From contig NZ_CP118615.1 in the NCBI RefSeq assembly GCF_028993575.1, forward strand, positions 1,178,001-1,242,000: a stretch of 64,000 nt of DNA, written 5' to 3'. Each line of letters starts with the position of its first letter. Position 1 is the stretch's first letter. Position numbers and translations under genes: made by a program. This document shows positions 49,899 through 58,023 of the stretch, in pieces. This DNA is from Micromonospora cathayae (lineage in GTDB: Bacteria; Actinomycetota; Actinomycetes; Mycobacteriales; Micromonosporaceae). Below the pieces are notes generated by a model that searched no databases, had not been told where the DNA came from, and saw nothing but the letters and a program-made list of their open reading frames with translations.

Positions 49899-51539
49899 GT
49901 GGGCAACGGGTACGTGGTGCCGGCGATCGTGGTGATCACCCTGGCCACCCTGGCGATCGGCTTCTACGGGCTGCGGGTGGCCCGGACCACCTCCGACTTC
50001 CTGGTCGCCTCCCGGACGGTCAGCCCGACCTGGAACGCCGCCGCGATCGGCGGGGAGTACCTGTCGGCGGCGTCCTTCCTCGGCATCGCCGGCCTGATCC
50101 TCAAGTACGGCGTGGACGTGCTCTGGTACCCGGTCGGCTTCGCCGCCGGCTACCTGGCGCTGCTGTTGTTCGTGGCCGCCCCGCTGCGCCGGTCCGGGGC
50201 GTTCACCCTGCCGGACTTCTGCGAGCTGCGGCTGCACTCGCGCCGGCTGCGGGCGCTCGCCACCGTCTTCGTGATCTTCATCGGCTGGCTGTACCTGGTG
50301 CCGCAGTTGCAGGGCGCCGGGCTGACCCTGACCACGCTGACCGGCTCGCCGTACCCGGTCGGGGCGCTGGTGGTGGCGGTGGTGGTCACCGCGAACGTGG
50401 CGTTCGGCGGGATGCGGGCGATCACCTTCGTGCAGGCGTTCCAGTACTGGCTGAAGCTGACCGCGCTGGCCGTACCGGTGATCTTCCTGGTGTTGCAGTG
50501 GCAGGCCGACGACCGGCCGGCGGTGACCCCGCCCGACGGGCCCGCGTTCCGGACCGCGACCACCGTCGTGGTCGAGCATCCGGCGACCCTCACCCTCGCC
50601 GACGGGACCATCCGGGAGGTACGCCCCGGCGAGGAACTGACCTTCGCCGCCGGTGACCCGGTGCCGGCGGTGTCCGGGGTCGCCACCGACGCCGCCGACT
50701 GGCTGCTGCCCAGCACCGCCGGGGACGACGACCGAGGGCTGTTCGGCACGTACTCGCTGATCCTGGCGACGTTCCTCGGCACCATGGGGCTGCCGCACGT
50801 GCTGGTGCGCTTCTACACCAACCCGGACGGCGCGGCGGCCCGCCGGACCACGCTGGTGGTGCTGGCCCTGGTCGGCGCGTTCTACCTGCTGCCCACCCTG
50901 TACGGCGTGCTCGGCCGGATCTACACCCCGCAACTGCTGGTCAGCGGGGAGACCGACGCGGTGGTGGTGCTGCTGCCGGAGGCCGCGCTCGGGGCCGGGA
51001 CGACCGGCCGGCTGCTCGCCGCGCTGGTCGCCGCCGGGGCGTTCGCCGCGTTCCTGTCCACCTCGTCCGGGCTGCTCACCAGCGTGGCCGGGGTGATCTC
51101 CACCGACGTGCTCGGGCAGGGCTCGGTACGCGGCTTCCGGCTGGCGACGCTGATCGCCGGGGCGGTGCCGGCGGTGCTCGCGCTCAACGTCTCCGGCCTG
51201 GACGTGTCGCAGGTGGTCGGGCTGGCGTTCGCGGTGGCCGCGTCCAGTTTCTGCCCGCTGCTGGTGCTCGGCATCTGGTGGCGCGGCCTGACCGACGTGG
51301 GCGCGGCGGCCGGCATCCTCACCGGCGGCGGCGCGGCCGTCGCCGCCGTGCTGGTCACCGTGCTCGGGCCGCCGCTGACCGGCTGGCCGGCCACGCTGAT
51401 CGCCCAGCCGGCCGCCTGGACGGTGCCGCTGGCCTTCACGGTGATGGTGGCCGTGTCGATGGCCTCCCGCCGCCGGGCCCCGTCCGACGTCGCCACCACC
51501 ATGCTCCGCCTGCACACCCCCGAGTCGCTGCGCCTGTAG
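49899..51539 (+). CDS. sodium:solute symporter (SSS family), acetate/monocarboxylate-permease-like
   Basis: The 546-residue transporter has about 13 membrane helices and the SSS pattern seen in ActP: ASRTVSPTWNAAAIGGEYLSAASFLGIAGLI (helix 1-2 with the Na-site region), GTMGLPHVLVRFYTNPDG and FAAFLSTSSGLLTSVAGVIS. An extracytoplasmic insertion of about 80 residues (ADDRPAVTPPDGPAFRTATT onward) is larger than usual. It is in a two-gene unit with the upstream small protein. The transported solute may be acetate, pyruvate or propionate. Confidence 0.92.
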   Translation: MGNGYVVPAIVVITLATLAIGFYGLRVARTTSDFLVASRTVSPTWNAAAIGGEYLSAASFLGIAGLILKYGVDVLWYPVGFAAGYLALLLFVAAPLRRSGAFTLPDFCELRLHSRRLRALATVFVIFIGWLYLVPQLQGAGLTLTTLTGSPYPVGALVVAVVVTANVAFGGMRAITFVQAFQYWLKLTALAVPVIFLVLQWQADDRPAVTPPDGPAFRTATTVVVEHPATLTLADGTIREVRPGEELTFAAGDPVPAVSGVATDAADWLLPSTAGDDDRGLFGTYSLILATFLGTMGLPHVLVRFYTNPDGAAARRTTLVVLALVGAFYLLPTLYGVLGRIYTPQLLVSGETDAVVVLLPEAALGAGTTGRLLAALVAAGAFAAFLSTSSGLLTSVAGVISTDVLGQGSVRGFRLATLIAGAVPAVLALNVSGLDVSQVVGLAFAVAASSFCPLLVLGIWWRGLTDVGAAAGILTGGGAAVAAVLVTVLGPPLTGWPATLIAQPAAWTVPLAFTVMVAVSMASRRRAPSDVATTMLRLHTPESLRL

Positions 51540-51541
51540 CG

Positions 51542-51599
51542 GCAGCTACAGAGTTGCCGGTAGTGATAGCAACAGAGTCGCCGGTAGTGGCAGCTACAG
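51542..51599. repeat. 24-bp tandem repeat, 2.4 copies
   Basis: Units beginning GCAGCTACAGAG and ending CGGTAGTG repeat at 51542-51565, 51566-51589 and partially to 51599. They fill the gap between the converging symporter and lipoprotein genes and overlap the lipoprotein stop. Confidence 0.8.
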
Positions 51600-51986
51600 C
51601 GTTTCGAAGCTCTGCATACCGGCCAGGTCGAGCACCTCGGTCCGGGTCGCCGGGCATTCCTGCCGGGTCTGGTCGTCGATCTGGCGGCCGGTCGGCACGG
51701 CGCCCTGCTTCTCGTACCAGGAATAGAGGTTCACGGTGAGGTTGGCCATCGTGCCCACCTCGGAACCGATCCCCCGCAGCGTCGGCAACTGGCCGTCCAG
51801 GTAGGCACAGACCTCCTTCGCCGACACGGGTGTCGAGCCGCCGGTCGGAGCGGGTCCGGCCGCGCTGGACGCGGCGTCGGGGCTACCCGGGCCTGCCACT
51901 CGGGAGGACTCGGGTGTGTCGGCGTCGGTGCACGCCGCCAGGGCGAACACCAGACTCAGGGGCAACGCGAGCGAACGGATTCTCAT
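51594..51986 (-). CDS. small secreted lipoprotein
   Basis: The 130-residue protein has a lipoprotein signal (MRIRSLALPLSLVFALAACT, lipobox LAAC). A disordered Ser/Pro-rich linker and a short helical domain with two cysteines (KEVCAYLDGQLPTLRGIG, QECPATRTEV) follow. The start ATG at 51986 overlaps the methyltransferase stop by four bases, so it is coupled to that gene. The function is unknown. Confidence 0.82.
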   Translation of the reverse strand: MRIRSLALPLSLVFALAACTDADTPESSRVAGPGSPDAASSAAGPAPTGGSTPVSAKEVCAYLDGQLPTLRGIGSEVGTMANLTVNLYSWYEKQGAVPTGRQIDDQTRQECPATRTEVLDLAGMQSFETL

Positions 51987-52918
51987 CGCTTCTCGTCCTG
52001 ACGTGGTTGTCGGTGGTGGGTGGCCGGCGGACCGGCCGCAGCGGATGGCCGGTCCGCCCCGGCGGCGACCGCGGTGACGAGCCAGAGGCCGGCGGGCAGT
52101 CGGTAACCGACGCCGGGTTCCCGGAACCGGTCGAGCAGCCGGACCGCCCCCGACCGGGCCGCAGCCTGCCCGGCCGGCGGAGCCGCCCGGTACGCGGCGC
52201 CGGCGGGGCCGACCTCGATGAGCCATTCGGCGACCGCGTCGGCGTCGTCCGGAGCGTCCATGGTGACGTCACACGGCGTGATCGTGACGGCGGACAGGCC
52301 GGCGGCGGTGAGGACCCGGGCGAGCCGCGCCGGGTCGGCGAAGGAGAACGGACCGGGCTCGTCACCCACCGGAAGGGGTGGCAACGGCCCGAGGTGCGGT
52401 GCCGCGCCGAGCATCGCCGCGAACAGCCACGGGTTGACGCTGCCGTCACGGAAGACCGTCGCGGCCAGGCGCCCTCCCGGGCGCAGGGACCGCTGGACCG
52501 TGGTGCAGCCGGCTACCGGATCCGCCAACAGCATCAGGGTCATCCGCGAGTACGCCGCGTCGAACGGCGCCCCCGGCACGACCCCGAGGGTCTCGATGTC
52601 GCCCGCGTGGAACCCGATACCCGGGTACCGGTCGGTGGGGAACCGTTGCCGGGCGGCGGTCACCATCGCCTCGGCGAGGTCGATGCCGACCACCGCGCCG
52701 GTCCCGCCGACCGCGACCGCGAGTTCGGCGGTGGTGCCGCCGCAGCCGCAGCCCACGTCGAGGATCCGTTCGCCGGGCCGGGCGGCGATCTGATCGATGG
52801 CCGGCACACCCAGCGGTCGACCGATCTCGTCCTGCCGGTCGGCGTGGCGGATCCAGCCGGCTGCCGCCTGTGCCCAGAAGGTGGCGGTGCGGGACCGCAG
52901 GGTGGCGGCGTCGGCCAT
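51983..52918 (-). CDS. class I SAM-dependent methyltransferase
   Basis: The 311-residue enzyme has motif I ILDVGCGCGGTTAEL, GVVGIDLAEAMVTAAR, DAAYSRMTLMLLADP (motif IV region) and LRPGGRLAATVF. It belongs to the UbiE/COQ5-like group and probably acts on a small molecule. Its ATG at 52918 overlaps the stop of the monooxygenase-like gene (TGATG). The start is supported by that coupling and by the family N-terminus (MADAATLRSRTATFWAQAAAGW). Confidence 0.9.
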   Translation of the reverse strand: MADAATLRSRTATFWAQAAAGWIRHADRQDEIGRPLGVPAIDQIAARPGERILDVGCGCGGTTAELAVAVGGTGAVVGIDLAEAMVTAARQRFPTDRYPGIGFHAGDIETLGVVPGAPFDAAYSRMTLMLLADPVAGCTTVQRSLRPGGRLAATVFRDGSVNPWLFAAMLGAAPHLGPLPPLPVGDEPGPFSFADPARLARVLTAAGLSAVTITPCDVTMDAPDDADAVAEWLIEVGPAGAAYRAAPPAGQAAARSGAVRLLDRFREPGVGYRLPAGLWLVTAVAAGADRPSAAAGPPATHHRQPRQDEKR

Positions 52919-53211
52919 CAGAACGGCATCTCGGTGCCGTCGACGCTCATCGATCGGAAGCGGGCCGCCTTCGTCGGGTCGAAGCCGTCCTCCTGGGCCG
53001 CCAGGCCGGCAGCCCGGACCAGCCGTTCGGACTGGAACCGACGGAACGCGGCCTCGTCCTGCCAGATGTTGACGATCCGCCAGCCGCCCTCCGTCGGGCC
53101 GGCGACATGGGCGACGAGCCCCGGGGGCCGGTCCGGTCCGAGGTGCCGCTCCACCAGCCGGTACTCCGCCTCGCTGACGCCGGGCATCTCCTGCAGCACA
53201 CCGAACGGCAT
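52918..53211 (-). CDS. antibiotic-biosynthesis-monooxygenase (ABM)-like small protein
   Basis: The 97-residue product has the ABM-like ferredoxin-fold pattern: MPFGVLQEMPGVSEAEYRLVERHL, GLVAHVAGPTEGGWRIVNIWQDEAAFRRFQSERLV, then a short C-terminal helix. These proteins act as cofactor-free oxygenases or as sensors of quinones. The ATG at 53211 follows AAAGGGG. It diverges from the TetR gene, with a palindromic operator between, and forms an operon with the methyltransferase and lipoprotein genes. Confidence 0.8.
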   Translation of the reverse strand: MPFGVLQEMPGVSEAEYRLVERHLGPDRPPGLVAHVAGPTEGGWRIVNIWQDEAAFRRFQSERLVRAAGLAAQEDGFDPTKAARFRSMSVDGTEMPF

Positions 53212-53224
53212 GACCGCCCCTTTC

Positions 53225-53243
53225 GATAGAGACAACATCTATC
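53225..53243. promoter_or_regulatory. candidate TetR operator
   Basis: GATAGA-N7-TCTATC is a perfect 6-bp inverted repeat in the 55-bp gap between the ABM-like and TetR start codons. A second, overlapping CTAT-CCA-ATAG follows to 53249. The AT-rich palindrome stands out from GC-rich surroundings. Confidence 0.7.
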
Positions 53244-53266
53244 CAATAGAGCACTACACTGCGGCA

Positions 53267-53971
53267 GTGGTTGTCAAGCGACGCTATGACTCGTCCCGGC
53301 GGCAGGAGCAGTCCCGACAGACCCGGCGGGCGATCCTCGATGCGGCGGCCCGGCTGTTCGTCGACCCCGGCTACGCGGCGACGCCACTGACCGCCGTCGC
53401 GGCAGAAGCCGGCGTCGCGGTCCAGACGCTGTACGCGATCTTCGGCAGCAAGCGGCAGCTGCTCTCCCGACTGGTCGACGTCACGCTGGCCGGCGACGAC
53501 GAACCGGTGGCCCTGCCGGACCGGCCCTTCGTCTCCGAGATCCGCGCCCTCGCCGACCCCCGCGCCAAGCTCACCCGCTACGCCCGCCACCTGGTCGAGG
53601 TGAACACCCGGCAGGCCCAGGTGATGCTCGCGTTGGCCGCGGCGGCCACCGCCGATCCGGACGCCGCCGAGATCTGGCGGAAGAACGTCGACGAGCGCCG
53701 CCGGGGAATGGCCATGTTCGCCGCGGAACTCGTCGGCACCGGAGCCCTCCGCCCCGACCTGGACGTCGAACAGGTGGCGGACATCCTCTGGTTGGCCCAG
53801 GACGTCCGCAACTTCGACTGGCTCGTCCGGCAACGCCGATGGTCCCCGGAGCAGTACCAGCGGTGGTACGTGGACACCGTCAGCGGCGCCACCCTCGCCG
53901 GGCCGACCAGCGGGCCGGCCCGGCCCCTCGCCACACCCGACCCCTGGGAGGACGGCCAACCTCGTCCCTGA
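53267..53971 (+). CDS. TetR-family transcriptional regulator
   Basis: The 234-residue protein has an N-terminal TetR helix-turn-helix (RRAILDAAARLFVDPGYAATPLTAVAAEAGVAVQTLYAIFGSKRQLLSRLVD, about 20-72) and a ligand-binding helical C-terminal part (RWSPEQYQRWYVDTVSGATL). The GTG at 53267 begins VVVKRRYDSSRRQEQSR. It probably represses the divergent operon through the palindrome upstream. The inducer is unknown; an oxidised small molecule handled by the methyltransferase or monooxygenase is possible. Confidence 0.93.
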   Translation: MVVKRRYDSSRRQEQSRQTRRAILDAAARLFVDPGYAATPLTAVAAEAGVAVQTLYAIFGSKRQLLSRLVDVTLAGDDEPVALPDRPFVSEIRALADPRAKLTRYARHLVEVNTRQAQVMLALAAAATADPDAAEIWRKNVDERRRGMAMFAAELVGTGALRPDLDVEQVADILWLAQDVRNFDWLVRQRRWSPEQYQRWYVDTVSGATLAGPTSGPARPLATPDPWEDGQPRP

Positions 53972-54012
53972 GCAGGAGAGACGGATGGCGGTCGCGGGAT
54001 AGGTTTCGGGTC

Positions 54013-54777
54013 ATGACTGGTGAACACCCGGCCCTCGTCCTGCGTGGGTTGGCCAAACGCTTCGACAGCAAGGTGGCGGTGGCCGGCGTCGACCTCGACG
54101 TGCCGGCCGGCTCGTTCTACGGGCTGCTCGGCCCGAACGGCGCCGGCAAGACCACCACCCTGTCGATGGCCGTCGGCCTGCTCCGACCCGACGCCGGCCG
54201 GGCCTGGGTGCTCGGGTACGACGTCTGGGGCGACCCGGTGCAGGCCAAGCGACTGCTCGGCGTGATGCCGGACGGCGTACGCCTCTTCGACCGGCTCACC
54301 GGGGCGGAGCTGCTCGCGTACCACGGTCTGCTGCGCGGCATGGACCCGACGGTGGTCGACCGGCGGGCGGCGGAGCTGCTGGACGTGCTCGCCCTCGGCG
54401 ACGCCGGCCGGACCCTGGTGGTCGACTACTCGGCCGGGATGAAGAAGAAGATCGGCCTGGCCTGCGCCCTGCTGCACGGCCCCCGGCTGCTGGTGCTGGA
54501 CGAACCGTTCGAGGCGGTCGACCCGGTGTCGGCGGCGCTGATCCGCGACATCCTGCACCGGTACGTGACCGGGGGCGGCACGGTGGTCTTCTCCAGTCAC
54601 GTGATGGAGGTCGTCGAGCGGCTCTGCACCCACGTGGCGATCCTGGCCGACGGCACCATCAAGCGGGTCGGCACGCTGGCCGAGGTACGCGGGGACCGCT
54701 CGCTGGAGCAGGTCTTCGTCGAGGTGGTCGGCGGCCGGACGGCGACCGGCGAGGAGCTGTCGTGGCTGTCGACGTGA
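54013..54777 (+). CDS. ABC transporter ATP-binding protein
   Basis: The 254-residue ATPase has Walker A GLLGPNGAGKTTT, a signature motif with a lysine-rich variation (VDYSAGMKKKIGLACALL), Walker B RLLVLDEPFEAVDPVSA and the H-loop TVVFSSHVMEVVERL. It is the ATPase of an exporter of the CcmA/DrrA type with its cognate permease starting 16 bases before its stop. The ATG at 54013 starts the family N-terminus. Substrate is unknown. Confidence 0.94.
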   Translation: MTGEHPALVLRGLAKRFDSKVAVAGVDLDVPAGSFYGLLGPNGAGKTTTLSMAVGLLRPDAGRAWVLGYDVWGDPVQAKRLLGVMPDGVRLFDRLTGAELLAYHGLLRGMDPTVVDRRAAELLDVLALGDAGRTLVVDYSAGMKKKIGLACALLHGPRLLVLDEPFEAVDPVSAALIRDILHRYVTGGGTVVFSSHVMEVVERLCTHVAILADGTIKRVGTLAEVRGDRSLEQVFVEVVGGRTATGEELSWLST

Positions 54778-56444
54778 CCGGGGCCCCGGCCCCGGCCGAG
54801 CGGCTCCGCCCGGTGTCCGCCCGGCACTTCGTCCGGCTGAAGCTGCGGGTGATGGGCAACAACCTCCGGGGCAAGGGCTGGCGGGTGGGCCTCTTCGTCA
54901 CCGGCCTGGTCGTCGCGCTCTGGTTCGCCGCGACCGGCTTCTTCCTGTTCGCGCTCCCCGGGCTGGCCGACGAGCCGGACTTCGCGGTGCTGGCCGCCGG
55001 GTTCGGTGGCGGGCTGCTGGTGCTCGGCTGGCTGCTGCTGCCGCTGGTCTTCTTCGGGGTGGACGAGACCCTCGACCCGGCCCGGTTCGCCCTGCTGCCG
55101 CTGTCCCGGCGCACCCTGGTGGTCGGGCTGTTCGCCGCCGCCACGGTGAGCGTGCCGGTCCTGGCCGCGCTGCTCGCCACCACCGGCCTGGTGGTCACCG
55201 CCTGGCGGCTCGGCGGCTGGGCCGCCGGGCTGGTCGAGGTGGTCGGGGTGGTCGGCGGCCTGCTGCTCTGCATCGCCGCGAGTCGCGCCATCACCAGCGC
55301 GTTCGCCACCATGCTCCGGTCCCGTCGGGTCCGCGACCTGGCCGCCGTGCTGCTGGCCGTGCTCGCCGCGCTGCTCGGGCCGGTGCAGATCGCGGTGGTC
55401 GCGGCGGCCGAGCGGGCCGACTGGGACCGGCTGGCCGACGCGGCGCGGGTGGTCGGCTGGACCCCGTTCGGCGCGCCCTGGACGGTGGGCCTGGACGTGG
55501 CCGAGGGCCGGGCCTGGGCGGTCCCGGTGAAGTTGGCGATCACCGCGTTGACGGTGCTGGCGCTGCTGGTCTGGTGGTCCCGGTCGCTGGAGTCGGCGAT
55601 GGTCGGCGCGGCCAGCTCGGGTCCGGCGAAGGAGCGGTCCGGCCCGTCCGGCACGCCGGTTGCCCAACTCTTCCCACGGGCGGTGGGCTGGCTGCGGCGG
55701 GACCGGTTCGGCGCGCTGGTGGCCCGGGAGTGCCGCTACTGGTGGCGGGACGCGCGGCGACGGGCCAACCTGATCACCATCGGGGTGGTCGGGATGTTCC
55801 TGCCGGTCATGGTGAACCTGGGCGGCTTCAACCCCACCGAGGGGTCGGGCTTCCAGACCTCACCGCTGGTGATCAGCCTCTCGCTGCTGTTCGTCGGATC
55901 GCTCGCCTCGCTGACCCTGGCGAACCAGTTCGGCTTCGACGGCAGCGCGTACGCGGCGAACGTGGTGGCCGGGGTGCCCGGCCGGCTGGAGCTGCAGGCC
56001 CGGATGGCCGCGTTCTCGGTGTACGTGGTGCCGATCCTGCTGGGCATCAGCGTGGTGGTGGTACTGGTGGTCGGTGAGCCGGGCTGGCTCGGGCTGGCCG
56101 CCGGCACCCTGATCGGCACCTACGGGGTGGGGCTGGCGGTGAACTCGTTCGTGTCGGTGCTGGGCGCGTACGCGCTGCCGGAGACGAGCAACCCGTTCGC
56201 CATCAACACCGGCGCCGGGGTGGCGAAGAGCTTCCTGACCCTGCTGTCCCTGATCGCCGCGGCAGCCGCCTCGGTGCCGTTGATCGCGGCAGCGGCGCTG
56301 CTCGGCACGGTGTGGCTCTGGCTGGCCCTGCCGGTCGGCCTGGCGTACGGGGTGGGCGCGGCGCTGCTCGGCGCGTACCTGGCCGGTGACGTGCTGGACC
56401 GCCGGCTGCCGGAACTGCTCACCGCCGTCACCCCGCGCCGCTGA
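54762..56444 (+). CDS. ABC transporter permease (ABC-2-type fusion of two halves)
   Basis: The 560-residue membrane protein has about ten to twelve helices, in two groups separated by a soluble stretch (SRSLESAMVGAASSGPAKER). It overlaps the ATPase gene by 16 bases. The layout, two duplicated halves, is seen in actinobacterial exporters such as ABC-2 types. It probably exports a lipid, peptide or drug. The GTG at 54762 overlaps the upstream gene, which supports the start. Confidence 0.88.
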   Translation: MAVDVTGAPAPAERLRPVSARHFVRLKLRVMGNNLRGKGWRVGLFVTGLVVALWFAATGFFLFALPGLADEPDFAVLAAGFGGGLLVLGWLLLPLVFFGVDETLDPARFALLPLSRRTLVVGLFAAATVSVPVLAALLATTGLVVTAWRLGGWAAGLVEVVGVVGGLLLCIAASRAITSAFATMLRSRRVRDLAAVLLAVLAALLGPVQIAVVAAAERADWDRLADAARVVGWTPFGAPWTVGLDVAEGRAWAVPVKLAITALTVLALLVWWSRSLESAMVGAASSGPAKERSGPSGTPVAQLFPRAVGWLRRDRFGALVARECRYWWRDARRRANLITIGVVGMFLPVMVNLGGFNPTEGSGFQTSPLVISLSLLFVGSLASLTLANQFGFDGSAYAANVVAGVPGRLELQARMAAFSVYVVPILLGISVVVVLVVGEPGWLGLAAGTLIGTYGVGLAVNSFVSVLGAYALPETSNPFAINTGAGVAKSFLTLLSLIAAAAASVPLIAAAALLGTVWLWLALPVGLAYGVGAALLGAYLAGDVLDRRLPELLTAVTPRR

Positions 56445-56530
56445 CCGGCGTCGTCCGGGCCGGGCGGGTTGCCGGCGTCGTCCGACCCGGCCGGGCGGGG
56501 TTGCCGGCGTCGTCCGGGCAGGGCGGGTCA
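56445..56530. repeat. degenerate tandem repeat of CCGGCGTCGTCCG units
   Basis: The 13-mer CCGGCGTCGTCCG recurs at 56445, 56472 and 56504, each followed by a GGGCGGG-type run (27- and 32-bp spacing). It lies between the ABC permease and the DUF5703-like gene. Confidence 0.75.
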
Positions 56531-56536
56531 TCGCCG

Positions 56537-56785
56537 TCAGGTACGGCGCAGGAAGGCGTAGAAGAGGCTGTTGCCGCTGGAGACGTTGACCAGTTCCCAG
56601 CCGTACGGGCAGAGGTACTCGACCGCCGCCATGAGCTGGGTCAGGCCGCTGTGCGTCAGCCCCGGGCGGGCGGCGACCGCGAGGTGCCGGTGCGGGTAGC
56701 CCCGGTAGTCGACCTCGTTACGGAGCACGGCGTCAGCGGGCACGATGTGGGTCTGGGCGAGTTGCTGCGGCGTGACGGGGGCCAT
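56537..56785 (-). CDS. small DUF5703-like conserved protein
   Basis: The 82-residue product (from the ATG at 56785, MAPVTPQQLAQTHIV) has an alpha/beta pattern with RPGLTHSGLTQLMAAVEYLCPYGWELVNVSSGNSLFYAFLRRT. It resembles a small, conserved actinobacterial family of unknown role. The start could be three codons upstream. Confidence 0.65.
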   Translation of the reverse strand: MAPVTPQQLAQTHIVPADAVLRNEVDYRGYPHRHLAVAARPGLTHSGLTQLMAAVEYLCPYGWELVNVSSGNSLFYAFLRRT

Positions 56786-56863
56786 GTCGGCACCATAGGG
56801 GCCGGTCGCCAGCACCACCGGTCCCACCGGTTCGGGGGTGACCGGCGGGGGCACAATGGGCCG

Positions 56864-57352
56864 GTGCCCGTCGTCGAATCGGTGACCGTGGTTCCGGTGC
56901 CGCCGGAGCTGGCCTTCGCCGTGTCGCAGACCGTCGCGCCGGTGCGGTACCGGTGGGACCCGTTCGTCCGCGAGCAGCATTTCGCCGACGGGGCCACCCG
57001 GCCCGGCAAGGGGGTACGCACCGTCACCCGGTCCCGGCACGGGCTGCTCATGGTCAGCGAGTACGTCTCGTACGCGCCACCGAGCCACGTGGGCATGAAG
57101 ATGGTCCGGGGACCGTGGTTCTTCGAGATGTTCGCGGGTGGTTGGCGGTTCGCGCCCGGCCCCGAGCCGGATACCACGGTCGCCACCTGGCGGTACAGCT
57201 TCCGGTGCCGGCCGGCGCTGCTGCGGCCGGTGGCCGAGCGGATCGGGGTGTGGCTGCTGGGCCGGGACATCCGCCGCCGGATCGCCGGGTACGCCGCCGG
57301 CTGTGTCGACCCGGAGGTACTGGCCGCCGCGCGGGCCGCCGTCCAGCACTGA
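56864..57352 (+). CDS. SRPBCC-family protein
   Basis: The 162-residue protein has the START/Bet v1-like pattern: VESVTVVPVPPELAFAVSQTVAPVRYRWDPFVREQHF, then PSHVGMKMVRGPWFFEMFAGGWRF and ATWRYSFRCRPALLRPVAERI, with a C-terminal helix. Members bind or cyclise hydrophobic ligands. The GTG at 56864 begins the conserved part. It lies 22 bp from the flavin-reductase-like gene and may be cotranscribed. Confidence 0.75.
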   Translation: MPVVESVTVVPVPPELAFAVSQTVAPVRYRWDPFVREQHFADGATRPGKGVRTVTRSRHGLLMVSEYVSYAPPSHVGMKMVRGPWFFEMFAGGWRFAPGPEPDTTVATWRYSFRCRPALLRPVAERIGVWLLGRDIRRRIAGYAAGCVDPEVLAAARAAVQH

Positions 57353-57374
57353 ACCCGGGTCGGCCCGGGTGACA

Positions 57375-57908
57375 ATGTTTCCCGTGAAACATCAGCCCGG
57401 CGCCGAGATCCACCATGTCGACCCGTTCGCCACGCCGGCCGGCCAGCGTTCGCCGGCCCGCCGGTTGCGCGGACGGCTGGCGTCACCGGTGACCCTCTGG
57501 ACGGCTCCCGGCCCGGCCGGGTTGACCGTCTCCTCGACCCTGGTCGCCGAGGGTGAGCCGGACCGGCTGCTCGGCCTGGTGGACCCGGAGGCGGACCTGT
57601 GGGCGGCGGTCGAGGAGTCCGGCCGGTTCGCGGTCGCGGTGCTCGGCCCGGCGCACCGGCAGCTCGCCGACCGGTTCGCCGGTCTCTTCCCGTCCCCCGG
57701 CGGCCTGTTCGCCCTGGACGAGTGGGTCGAGACCCCGTACGGTCCGGTGCCGGCCGACGCCGAGGGCTGGGCCGGTTGCCGGCTCGACGACAGCCGCGAG
57801 TGCGGCTGGGGGCTGCTGGTCGAGGGGGTCGTCGAGACGGTGACGCTGACCGACGACGGCGACCCGCTGCTGCACCACCGGGGCCGGTACCGGGAACTGG
57901 CGACCTGA
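57375..57908 (+). CDS. flavin-reductase-like FMN-binding protein
   Basis: The 177-residue protein has the flavin reductase pattern: ASPVTLWTAPGPAGLTVSSTLVAEGEPDRLLGLVDPEADLWAAVEESGRFAVAVLG, then HRQLADRFAG and a C-terminal HHRGRYRELA. It probably reduces FMN or binds it for a monooxygenase. Start choices are the ATG at 57375 and the GTG at 57384. A near-parS palindrome overlaps the start codons. Confidence 0.85.
   Translation: MFPVKHQPGAEIHHVDPFATPAGQRSPARRLRGRLASPVTLWTAPGPAGLTVSSTLVAEGEPDRLLGLVDPEADLWAAVEESGRFAVAVLGPAHRQLADRFAGLFPSPGGLFALDEWVETPYGPVPADAEGWAGCRLDDSRECGWGLLVEGVVETVTLTDDGDPLLHHRGRYRELAT
57376..57391. promoter_or_regulatory. parS-like palindrome
   Basis: TGTTTCCCGTGAAACA differs by one base from the well-known ParB-binding consensus TGTTTCACGTGAAACA. 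Such sites usually cluster near the replication origin, but no parAB, dnaA or origin genes are in this window. A chance match remains possible. Confidence 0.45.
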
Positions 57909-58023
57909 CCACCCGGAACCGCCGTCCGGCTCCCGGATCGGACCCGGCCCGGCCTTCACGGGTGGGCCCGGCCACGGGCAGCCCAGCCTGCGCGGGGTCG
58001 GGTCCAGGCTTCGCGGGTGGGTC

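Noticed and set aside
51542..51599. Short tandem repeats considered as a CRISPR remnant.
   Set aside because: The units are directly adjacent with no spacers, and no cas genes are in the window. It is a simple tandem duplication.
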